A stretch of 5,233 nt of DNA, from NCBI GenBank assembly GCA_021815905.1, contig JAKAZP010000204.1:1-5233 (forward strand). The letters are read 5' to 3'. The notes below the pieces were generated by a model. It saw only the letters and a program-made list of their open reading frames with translations, made no database searches and was not told the origin of the DNA. Positions 1 to 5,233 of the stretch are shown here, piece after piece (position 1 is the stretch's first letter; every line of letters starts with the position of its first letter). Source of the stretch: Pseudomonadota bacterium. GTDB taxonomy: Bacteria > Pseudomonadota > Gammaproteobacteria > Steroidobacterales > Steroidobacteraceae. A program made the position numbers and the translations under genes.

Positions 1-7
1 CGGGCGC

Positions 8-1309
8 TTACGTGGCGGCGGCCGCCGAGCGGGCCTGGAGGAGATACGCGGCCACGCTGGCGGCGATCAGCGCGAGCAGGCCCAGGATCTCCGCGCGCGA
101 GGCCAGGCCGATGATGATCACCATACCGCCGACGCCGACCGTCGCGGCCGCGCCCAGCCAGCGGAAATCGAGCGGCTCGCCGGCCGTTGCGACGCCGCGG
201 CGCGCCAGGCGCCAGGCGGCAAGACAGCCCGCGATGTAGAGCGCCGCGACCGTGAGAGCGGCGAAGGCGGCGAGCTCCGCGAACGCGCCCGTCAGCGCGA
301 ATACCAGGATGAGCGCCGAGTAGAACAGGATCGCGACATGCGGCACGTGGGTGCGCTCGTGGACGCGTCCGAGGACCCGCGGCATGAGCCCGTCGCGGGC
401 GAGCGCGAAGATCATGCGGGGGCTCCCGAGGATGTCGGCGCCGACGCATCCCAGCATCGAGAGCGCGGCGCCGCCGAGCATGAGCCCGCGCAGCGCCGGG
501 CTGATGCGCCCCATGGCCGCGGCGAGCGGCACCGTGGAGCCGGCCAGCGCCGGGCCGAGAATTCCCTGCGCCACGGTCTGGATGCTCACGTAGAGGACCG
601 TGATGGTGATGAGCGCGAGCGCGAGTCCCCGCGGGATCGTGCGCGAGGGTTGCGCGACCTCGCCGCTCGCGCAGAGCGCGGTCTCCATTCCGGTGTAGGA
701 GAACAGCGCGAGGATGACGGCGCGTCCCGGACCCGCGGTGGCGAAGGTCGCCGGCAGCGCGAAATTCGCGCGCTGCACCGCGAAGGCGCCGACTGCGACG
801 AAGATGAACAGCGGCAGGAGCTTCAGCACCGTCGCGACTCCGATCAGCCGCACGCCGCTGCGGATTCCGCGGACGTTCACCAGCGCAACGCCGCCCACCA
901 CGACGATCACGACCGCCGCGTGAATGGGCCTCGCCAGGTCAGCCGGTGTCATGCTCGTCACGACGTCCGCGAGCGCCGCCGCCACCGCGGCGCACGAGAG
1001 CACGCTGCCGCACCACTTGAGCGTGCCCGCGGTGAATCCCACGAGAGGGCCAAGGGCCGCCTCGATGTAGCCGTACGGACCGCCGCTGGTCGCGATGCGG
1101 CTGCCGCCCTCCGCGAAGCAGATGGCGACGGCGCCGACCGCCAGCGAGCAAGCCAGGAAGGCGAGCGGCGCCCACGGGCCGATCGCCGCCGCGATCGCGC
1201 CCGGGGCCGCAAAGATGCCGGCCCCGATCACGATGCTGACGACGCTCGCCGCGAGGCCCCAGGGGCCGAGCGCGCGGACCAGACCGCTGTCGCGTCGAAT
1301 CTCGGTCAC
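8..1309 (-). CDS. APC-superfamily amino acid/polyamine permease
   Basis: A 433-residue, very hydrophobic protein, likely an inner-membrane transporter of amino acids or polyamines in the APC superfamily. The family fold has about 12 helices and the length is usual. Visible family motifs are the TM1 unwound glycine motif GAGIF (residues 29-33), GGPYGY (76-81) after TM2, the TM6 segment FSYTGMETAL with Glu209 followed by GEVAQPSRTIPRG (216-228), and the loop SPRMIFALARDGLMP (296-310) with the VP of the next helix at 322-323. The substrate cannot be read from sequence. The start is GTG, the only usable start before the first helix; no clear Shine-Dalgarno precedes it. It begins 24 bp after the methyltransferase stop and in the same frame, so operon membership and translational coupling are likely. 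The protein appears complete, ending with TAA and an Ala-rich tail. Confidence 0.93.
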   Translation of the reverse strand: MTEIRRDSGLVRALGPWGLAASVVSIVIGAGIFAAPGAIAAAIGPWAPLAFLACSLAVGAVAICFAEGGSRIATSGGPYGYIEAALGPLVGFTAGTLKWCGSVLSCAAVAAALADVVTSMTPADLARPIHAAVVIVVVGGVALVNVRGIRSGVRLIGVATVLKLLPLFIFVAVGAFAVQRANFALPATFATAGPGRAVILALFSYTGMETALCASGEVAQPSRTIPRGLALALITITVLYVSIQTVAQGILGPALAGSTVPLAAAMGRISPALRGLMLGGAALSMLGCVGADILGSPRMIFALARDGLMPRVLGRVHERTHVPHVAILFYSALILVFALTGAFAELAAFAALTVAALYIAGCLAAWRLARRGVATAGEPLDFRWLGAAATVGVGGMVIIIGLASRAEILGLLALIAASVAAYLLQARSAAAAT

Positions 1310-1333
1310 GCGGGCGACTGTCGCAGAGGGGGC

Positions 1334-2269
1334 TCAGTCGGCGGGTTTGACGAACCTCAGCAGATAGTCGTCGGCATAGCCGATGGCCGCGTAGCGCTTG
1401 CGGGCCGCCGCGCTCTTGTCGTCGAGCGAGGGCGGCAGGTCGAAGACGGGAATGTCGCGCGGATCCTTGGGATTCGCGAGCGCCTCGGAGGTCCCGCCGA
1501 GCCGGAAGCCGGCCCGCTGCGCCTCGTGGATCACGAAGGCCTGCGGCAGCCGCGCCCACGGAAAGCACTTTTCGATCGGCGTGCCGGGAGCGCAGCGATG
1601 ACCGGCGATGCCGAGGATGCCGCCCGGCTTGAGCACGTCGAACGCGCTGCGCAGGAAGCGCTCGAGGAAGATCGGCGTCACTTCGTGATGCACGTTCTCG
1701 AACATCAGGTCGTGCATGTTGTTGAACGTGACGACCATGTCGGCCGAGTCCGGTGGCCCGAGCTCCAGATACGCGGGCAGCTCGAACGGCTGAAAGCGGA
1801 TCTTGCCGTACACCGCCGGGTCGGCGGCGAGCTTCTGCCGGTAGCGAATCGCCGACATGTGCGCGTAACCGGTGGTGCCGGCGACCGGCGCCTCGGCCTC
1901 GATGAGCTGTCCCTGATCGTGCAGGAAGGGCGCGAGAATCTCGGTGTACCAGCCCCCGCCCGGCAGCACCTCGACGACGCGCATGTCGGGACGGATGCCG
2001 AAGAACTCGAGTGTCTGCAGCGGATGGCGGAACTGGTCGCGCTTGGCGAACGCGGGGGTGCGCTGCGGACCGTGGATCGCGGATTCGAGCGCCTTTCGAA
2101 CCGCCGGCGGGGTGGCGGTTGCCGAATGCGCGACCGGCGCGGCGCATCCGAGGACGACAGCCGCGCAGCCGGCGACCGCGGCGGCGCCGAATTTGAGCCA
2201 CGCGGGGGAAGCCTGAGGCGATCGGCGGGCGGAAGACGGCGTGCCCGGGGCGGGAAACGTCGGGGTCAT
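1334..2269 (-). CDS. Exported COG4798-type predicted class I SAM-dependent methyltransferase
   Basis: A 311-residue protein resembling the COG4798 predicted methyltransferases, whose substrate is not known to me. The ATG at 2269 is chosen because an AAGGAG lies 7 nt upstream; a GTG 10 codons earlier has no such site. Residues 1-23 are polar and Arg/Pro-rich, about 24-50 are a hydrophobic Ala-rich segment, and AHSA (47-50) could be a signal peptidase I site. VAGC (32-35) and VLGC (39-42) resemble lipoboxes, so a lipoprotein is an alternative. The Rossmann-like core starts near 80. Motif I is VVEVLPGGGWYTE (98-110), with a Leu where classical enzymes have the first glycine. NNMHD (183-187), LKPGG (213-217), HRCAPGT (224-230) and the C-terminal LLRFVKP strand also fit. 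The mature part has only two cysteines, Cys226 and Cys235. Export is inferred from the N-terminus. It lies between dedA and a permease gene. Confidence 0.87.
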   Translation of the reverse strand: MTPTFPAPGTPSSARRSPQASPAWLKFGAAAVAGCAAVVLGCAAPVAHSATATPPAVRKALESAIHGPQRTPAFAKRDQFRHPLQTLEFFGIRPDMRVVEVLPGGGWYTEILAPFLHDQGQLIEAEAPVAGTTGYAHMSAIRYRQKLAADPAVYGKIRFQPFELPAYLELGPPDSADMVVTFNNMHDLMFENVHHEVTPIFLERFLRSAFDVLKPGGILGIAGHRCAPGTPIEKCFPWARLPQAFVIHEAQRAGFRLGGTSEALANPKDPRDIPVFDLPPSLDDKSAAARKRYAAIGYADDYLLRFVKPAD

Positions 2270-2272
2270 GAA

Positions 2273-2285
2273 CCTTCTCCTTCTT
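2273..2285 (-). promoter_or_regulatory. Strong ribosome binding site of the methyltransferase gene
   Basis: On the minus strand the purine run AAGAAGGAGAAGG contains AAGGAG (2282-2277), ending 7 nt before the ATG at 2269. It is by far the best Shine-Dalgarno among the genes here. It decides the start in favour of this ATG over the GTG at 2299. The purine run would otherwise encode an implausible Arg-rich leader. Confidence 0.85.
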
Positions 2286-2341
2286 GGTAAGCCGTCCACG
2301 ATACGCCGACTCGCCCGAGGGAGCCACTTGCCGAGGTTGGG

Positions 2342-2995
2342 TTACTCGCGCGTGACCCCCACGCGCGCTCCCCGCCGCAGCAGCCCGGCCGCGAGCGGCA
2401 CGAGGGACAGCACGATGATGAGGACGGTGGCCAGCCCGAAGTTGCGCCGGACCACCGGCACGTTGCCGAAGAAATAGCCGCTCCAGAGAACGAGCAGCAC
2501 CCAGCCGAAACCGCCGAGAAGGTTGTAGGCCTGGAAGCGCCAGTAGCGCATCCGCCCGACGCCCGCGACGAAGGGGGTGAAGGTGCGGATGATCGGAATG
2601 AAGAGCGAGAGCGCGACGGCCTTGCCGCCGTGGCGCGCGAAGAACGCCTCGGTGCGCCGCAGATAGTCGATCTTGAGCAGACGATAACGTCCGCTGAAGG
2701 CGGGAGGGCCGATGAGCCGGCCGACCCCGTAGTTGAGGGTGTTGCCGAGCACCGCGGCGAGCCCGAGCACCAGCGAGGCGACGGGGGCGCTCAAGGTGCC
2801 GCTGGTGTCGAGCGCCGCGAGCGCGCCGACGCCGAAGAGCAGGGAGTCGCCCGGAAGGAACGGCGTCACGACGAACCCCGTCTCGGCGAAGATCACCGCG
2901 AACAGGATCGGGTAGGTCCAGAAACCCACCTGCACCAGGAGCGCGGCGAGATGCCGGTCCAGGTGCAGGATGAAATCAATGAGCCACGAGAGCAC
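2342..2995 (-). CDS. dedA: DedA-family inner-membrane protein (SNARE-associated/VTT domain)
   Basis: A 217-residue polytopic membrane protein of the DedA family, whose members support envelope integrity, proton-motive-force-linked homeostasis and, in some cases, lipid-carrier recycling. It resembles E. coli DedA along its length: an N-terminal IDFILHLDRHLA segment, FAETGFVVTPFLPGDSLLFG (36-55) with the family's acidic pair Glu38 and Asp50, GNTLNYGVGRLIG (84-96), the RTFTPFVAGVGRM block (137-149), YNLLGGFGW (157-165) and GYFFG (173-177). An oddity is SLFIPIIRT at 130-138: Leu131 sits where relatives carry the first of two essential arginines, while the second is kept as Arg137. The start is GTG, with an in-frame TAG four codons upstream and no recognisable Shine-Dalgarno; the homology to E. 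coli DedA begins almost immediately, so this start is still favoured. It lies 105 bp after the protease gene and 72 bp before the methyltransferase ATG. Confidence 0.93.
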   Translation of the reverse strand: MLSWLIDFILHLDRHLAALLVQVGFWTYPILFAVIFAETGFVVTPFLPGDSLLFGVGALAALDTSGTLSAPVASLVLGLAAVLGNTLNYGVGRLIGPPAFSGRYRLLKIDYLRRTEAFFARHGGKAVALSLFIPIIRTFTPFVAGVGRMRYWRFQAYNLLGGFGWVLLVLWSGYFFGNVPVVRRNFGLATVLIIVLSLVPLAAGLLRRGARVGVTRE

Positions 2996-3065
2996 GCAGG
3001 GAGGCTAGCAGGATTCGGAGCGGGTCGCGCGCCGCCGCCCGGATCATGAAGGGGCGCGAACGCGT

Positions 3066-3092
3066 GGCGGCGACAGGATGTGCCCCGCCGCC
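3066..3092 (-). terminator. Weak hairpin after the S41 protease gene
   Basis: Eight bases after the protease stop, minus-strand GGCGGCG (3092-3086) can pair with CGCCGCC (3072-3066) across a 13-nt loop. The stem is 7 perfect G/C pairs, but no U-tract follows, so it is at best an attenuator, RNA 3'-end stabiliser or imperfect terminator. In such GC-rich DNA a stem of this size may be chance. The rest of the 105-bp gap (2996-3100) shows no convincing promoter. Confidence 0.25.
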
Positions 3093-3100
3093 GCTTCGTC

Positions 3101-4420
3101 CTAGGGAAGGTCCTCGGCGGTGGTCAGCACCGGTGCGCGCCGGTGCGCCAGGGTGCGGATGAGAGGCGAGCGCGGCGCCGGCCTGATCTGCGATCTCAGG
3201 GTCCGCAGGGCGAGGCGGACTTCGGCATCCCGGGACTGCAGCGAGGGAGCGCCCTTCGCCGTCTCGATGTCCGCCGGAGAACGGTCCGGCGAGTCCACCT
3301 CGATGTCGGGCACGATCCCGCGCCCCTGAACGGATCCGCCCGAGGGGGTGAAGTAGCGCGAGGTCGTGAGCTTGACCGCACCGCCGTAGGCGAGCGGGAA
3401 CACCGTCTGCACGGTTCCCTTGCCGTAGGTCTTCTGCCCGATCAGCAGCGCGCGGCCGTGATCCTTGAGCGCGGCGGAGACGATCTCGGCGGCCGAGGCC
3501 GTGCCGCCGTTCACCAGCACCACCAGGGGCGCGCCGTCGAGCAGATCGCCCGGCGTGGCGTCCATCTCGAATCGCGCATCGCGGGTGCGGCCCTGCGCCG
3601 TGATGATCACGCCCTCGTTCAGAAACTCGTCGGCGACCGCCACTCCGGACTCCATGACTCCGCCGGGATTGTCGCGCAGGTCGAGCACGAGGCCCTTCAG
3701 GCCCCCCGGATTGTTTCGTCTGAGCGCCGTTATGGCCGCCGCGACCTCGTTCGGCGTCGTATCGGTGAAGCTCACGATGCGCAGGTATCCGATCCCCGGA
3801 ACGAGCGGCTGGAACTGCACGCTGTGCACGCGAACGTTCGCGCGCAGCAGGGTGAAGTGCAGCAGCCCCGGGGCGCCCGGGCGGCGGACGGTGAATGTCA
3901 CCGCGCTGCCGGAGACGCCGCGCATGTTCGCGATTGCGCCCTGCACATCGTCCGCAACGTCCTTGCCGTCGATCTGCACGATCTCATCGCCCGAGCGCAT
4001 GCCCGCGCGGTCGGCCGGTGAGCCCGCGACGGTGTGAAGGACCTTCACCGCCGAGCCCGCCGCCGCCACCTCGATGCCGACGCCGGGATACGAGCCCATG
4101 GTCGAGAGGCGCGTCTCCTCGAACTGCTCGCTGTCGAGATAGGCCGAGTGCGGGTCGAGCGAGGACACCATGCCGCGAATCGCGGCATCCATCAGCTTGC
4201 GGCTGCTGATCTTGTCGACGTAGTCGTGCCGGATGTGCTCGTAGACCTCCGCGAACAGACGCGCCTCCTGCCAAGGAAGTCCGTCCGACGCGCGGCCCGC
4301 GGCGCCGGCGGTGGAGGCGGTGGCGGCGCCGTGCGCCAGCGCGCCGCCCGCGAGGGCGGCAGAGAAGCCGAATATCGCTCCCGCCGCGAGAGCGATCAGC
4401 GTGCGCGATCGCATCGACAT
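3101..4420 (-). CDS. ctpA: CtpA-type S41 carboxy-terminal processing serine protease
   Basis: A 439-residue exported tail-specific protease of family S41A, expected in the periplasm, where relatives degrade or process envelope proteins including peptidoglycan hydrolases. Residues about 7-30 form a hydrophobic signal peptide or membrane anchor after a basic N-terminus. The conserved N-terminal region includes DYVDK (66-70) and SSLDPHSAYLD (86-96). A PDZ domain covers roughly 105-182, with GVGIEV (113-118) as its ligand-binding loop and AGMRSGDEIVQIDG (139-152). The catalytic core has LVLDLRDNPGG (244-254), Ser309 in NGGTASAAEI, Lys334 in YGKGTVQ and Gln338. The 25-residue Ser-to-Lys gap and the Gln four residues later match the Ser-Lys dyad arrangement of Prc/CtpA. 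SRYFTPSG and GRGIVPDIEV (367-376) complete the core. A Pro/Arg-rich tail of about 60 residues follows. The first ATG is preferred, with GGGGGA 8 nt upstream; a second in-frame ATG lies two codons later. No envC-like gene adjoins it. Confidence 0.95.
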   Translation of the reverse strand: MSMRSRTLIALAAGAIFGFSAALAGGALAHGAATASTAGAAGRASDGLPWQEARLFAEVYEHIRHDYVDKISSRKLMDAAIRGMVSSLDPHSAYLDSEQFEETRLSTMGSYPGVGIEVAAAGSAVKVLHTVAGSPADRAGMRSGDEIVQIDGKDVADDVQGAIANMRGVSGSAVTFTVRRPGAPGLLHFTLLRANVRVHSVQFQPLVPGIGYLRIVSFTDTTPNEVAAAITALRRNNPGGLKGLVLDLRDNPGGVMESGVAVADEFLNEGVIITAQGRTRDARFEMDATPGDLLDGAPLVVLVNGGTASAAEIVSAALKDHGRALLIGQKTYGKGTVQTVFPLAYGGAVKLTTSRYFTPSGGSVQGRGIVPDIEVDSPDRSPADIETAKGAPSLQSRDAEVRLALRTLRSQIRPAPRSPLIRTLAHRRAPVLTTAEDLP

Positions 4421-4427
4421 GAGGTCA

Positions 4428-4440
4428 ATCCCCCGGGGAT
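4428..4440 (-). promoter_or_regulatory. Palindrome over the ctpA ribosome binding site
   Basis: The bases ATCCCC and GGGGAT form an inverted repeat around one central C (13 bp). On the minus strand it contains GGGGGA (4434-4429), the only Shine-Dalgarno-like run ahead of the ctpA ATG, at 8-nt spacing. The arms are too close for a full RNA hairpin, though a 4-bp stem with a 5-nt loop could partly hide the site. It could also be a protein-binding site. The ribosome-site role is more secure than any regulatory role. Confidence 0.45.
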
Positions 4441-4465
4441 TGCATGGGATCTGATGAGTGCTCGG

Positions 4466-4493
4466 ATACTATCGGGCGGCGGCGCAGGGTCAA
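4466..4493 (-). promoter_or_regulatory. Candidate sigma70 promoter for ctpA
   Basis: The minus strand reads TTGACC (4493-4488), a 16-bp spacer, then TAGTAT (4471-4466). These match the -35 consensus at 5 of 6 positions and the -10 consensus at 4 of 6. Transcription would start near 4459, giving a leader of about 40 nt that contains the palindrome and ribosome binding site. This is the only good match I see ahead of any gene in the window. Confidence 0.5.
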
Positions 4494-4531
4494 TCCTCGC
4501 CCGACCACCGGCACACTCTCTCCGACGGATG

Positions 4532-4552
4532 CGCCGGATCCGGGTTCCGGCG
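4532..4552 (-). terminator. Hairpin just after the EAL gene
   Basis: Two bases past the EAL-gene TGA, minus-strand CGCCGGA (4552-4546) pairs perfectly with TCCGGCG (4538-4532) across a 7-nt loop. No U-run follows, so it is not a textbook intrinsic terminator. Its position between a stop codon and the ctpA promoter still favours a transcript-end role, possibly with Rho or as 3'-end protection. Confidence 0.4.
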
Positions 4553-4554
4553 GG

Positions 4555-5233
4555 TCAGCCGCGCACGGTCCGCTGCCCGGCGCGCAGGCGGCGCTCGCTC
4601 GTGATGGCGGCCGCGCGCCGCGGAAGATCGGCGAGCAGCTCCTCGAATCTGACCGGCTTCGCGATCGCGAATCCCTGGGCGAAGTCGACGCCGAGCGTCG
4701 CGATCCGCTCGCGGATGTCGTCCGTCTCGACGTACTCCGCCACGGTGGCGAGGGACATGGTGCGCGCCAGCTGGGCGATGGCGCGCACCATCGACTCCGC
4801 GCGGGAATCGCGCAACACATCGCGCACGAAGCTGCCGTCGATCTTGAGCATCGTGACCGGGAGCTGGCGCAGGTAGGCGAGGGAGGAGAAGCCGGTGCCG
4901 AAATCATCGAGCGCGACCCCGCAGCCGAGCGCGCGCAGCCTGCGCATGAGCGCGCTCGCGCGCGCCATGTTGCCGATCATGGCGCTCTCGGTGAGCTCGA
5001 AGCACAGCAGCTGCGGATCGAGCCCGCTGCCGGCAATGCGCTCGATGAGGAAGTCGGCGAAACTTTCGTCGTTGAGCGACTGGCCGGAGAAGTTGATCCC
5101 GAAGGCGACCGACGCCGCCGAGACACGGATCGCGTGCTGCTCGAGCCGCTCGAGGGCGCGCTCGACCACCCAGCGGTCGATGCTCACCATCAGCTGATAG
5201 CGCATCGCGGCCGACAGGAAGTTGTCGGGCCCG
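4555..5233 (-). CDS. EAL-domain cyclic-di-GMP phosphodiesterase, C-terminal part (5' end outside window)
   Basis: The frame is open to the window edge, so the start is not here; about 226 residues are visible. EAL domains hydrolyse cyclic-di-GMP to pGpG. Numbering from the Met at 5205, the metal- and substrate-binding residues are Asn38 (INFSG), Glu70 and Glu73 (ELTES), Asp100-Asp101 (DDFGTG), Lys121 (LKIDGSF), Glu157 (AEYVET) and Gln177 (AQGF). The spacings between the equivalents of RocR Asn233, Glu265, Asp295/Asp296, Lys316, Glu352 and Gln372 are identical (32, 30, 20, 36 and 20). The visible part therefore looks active; the EAL signature itself would lie about 11 residues beyond the window edge. 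The phrase RYQLMVSIDRWVV resembles EAL domains fused to PAS/GGDEF modules, so a composite sensor protein is likely. Residues FLSAAM just before Met1 and including it replace the usual FxPxAE. A short basic tail ends at TGA. Confidence 0.93.
   Translation of the reverse strand, partial: GPDNFLSAAMRYQLMVSIDRWVVERALERLEQHAIRVSAASVAFGINFSGQSLNDESFADFLIERIAGSGLDPQLLCFELTESAMIGNMARASALMRRLRALGCGVALDDFGTGFSSLAYLRQLPVTMLKIDGSFVRDVLRDSRAESMVRAIAQLARTMSLATVAEYVETDDIRERIATLGVDFAQGFAIAKPVRFEELLADLPRRAAAITSERRLRAGQRTVRG

Noticed and set aside
2198..2240. Twin-arginine export signal in the methyltransferase N-terminus (ARRSPQ)
   Set aside because: The residues after the Arg pair do not fit the twin-arginine consensus, and the hydrophobic segment starts about nine residues later.
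338..2290. A 650-codon open frame on the plus strand, antisense to the permease and methyltransferase genes
   Set aside because: Its product is a low-complexity Arg/Ala/Glu/Asp/His-rich chain with no recognisable domain. It is the expected antisense shadow of GC-rich genes, and both opposite-strand genes have clear family motifs.
2270..2299. GTG at 2299 as the methyltransferase start
   Set aside because: It would turn the strong ribosome binding site into coding sequence and add an Arg-rich leader; the ATG at 2269 has ideal spacing.
939..2327. A 462-codon minus-strand frame overlapping the methyltransferase and permease starts
   Set aside because: It is Arg-rich and motif-free, and lies in another frame of two well-supported genes; GC-rich DNA rarely has stops in such frames.
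2270..2341. An independent promoter in the dedA-methyltransferase gap
   Set aside because: TATCGT is the only -10-like run and matches poorly, with no -35 partner; cotranscription with dedA is simpler.
3080..4021. A 313-codon plus-strand frame opposite ctpA
   Set aside because: It is an antisense shadow: Arg/His/Asp-rich, with no domain, while the opposite strand has the full S41 catalytic set.
4034..4876. A 280-codon plus-strand frame spanning the ctpA-EAL gap
   Set aside because: It crosses the ctpA promoter region and two real genes on the other strand, and its product shows no recognisable domain.

Overview
This is a GC-rich (about two thirds G+C by eye), densely coding bacterial chromosome segment. 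Five protein genes all lie on the minus strand, so transcription runs from high to low coordinates. An E. coli-like DedA, a CtpA-type S41 protease with an N-terminal export segment, and a composite-type EAL phosphodiesterase domain together suggest a Proteobacterium, probably a high-GC beta- or gammaproteobacterium. This placement is inference; nothing in the window fixes genus or family. I see no rRNA, tRNA, CRISPR array, insertion sequence, phage gene or attachment site.

Layout in transcription order: (1) 5233-4555, the C-terminal part of an EAL-domain cyclic-di-GMP phosphodiesterase whose N-terminus lies outside the window. (2) A 134-bp gap with a hairpin just after the EAL stop, a plausible sigma70-type promoter, and a palindrome over the next ribosome binding site. 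(3) 4420-3101, an exported CtpA-type S41 serine protease. (4) A 105-bp gap with a weak hairpin. (5) 2995-2342, a DedA-family membrane protein with a GTG start. (6) A 72-bp gap ending in a strong ribosome binding site. (7) 2269-1334, a COG4798-type predicted methyltransferase with an N-terminal export segment. (8) 1309-8, an APC-superfamily amino acid/polyamine permease, starting 24 bp after the methyltransferase stop. No gene-free stretch exceeds 300 bases.

The protease, DedA, methyltransferase and permease could form one transcript: they share a strand, gaps are 24-105 bp, and only the gap ahead of the protease has a convincing promoter. They share an envelope location (two exported proteins, two inner-membrane proteins) but no obvious pathway, so a functional link is speculative. 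The EAL gene looks like a separate upstream unit.

I found no convincing undescribed system. The best leads are modest: a methyltransferase-fold protein that appears to be exported and has exactly two cysteines nine residues apart in its mature part; a DedA homologue with Leu in place of the first of two conserved arginines; and the small regulatory architecture ahead of the protease gene.
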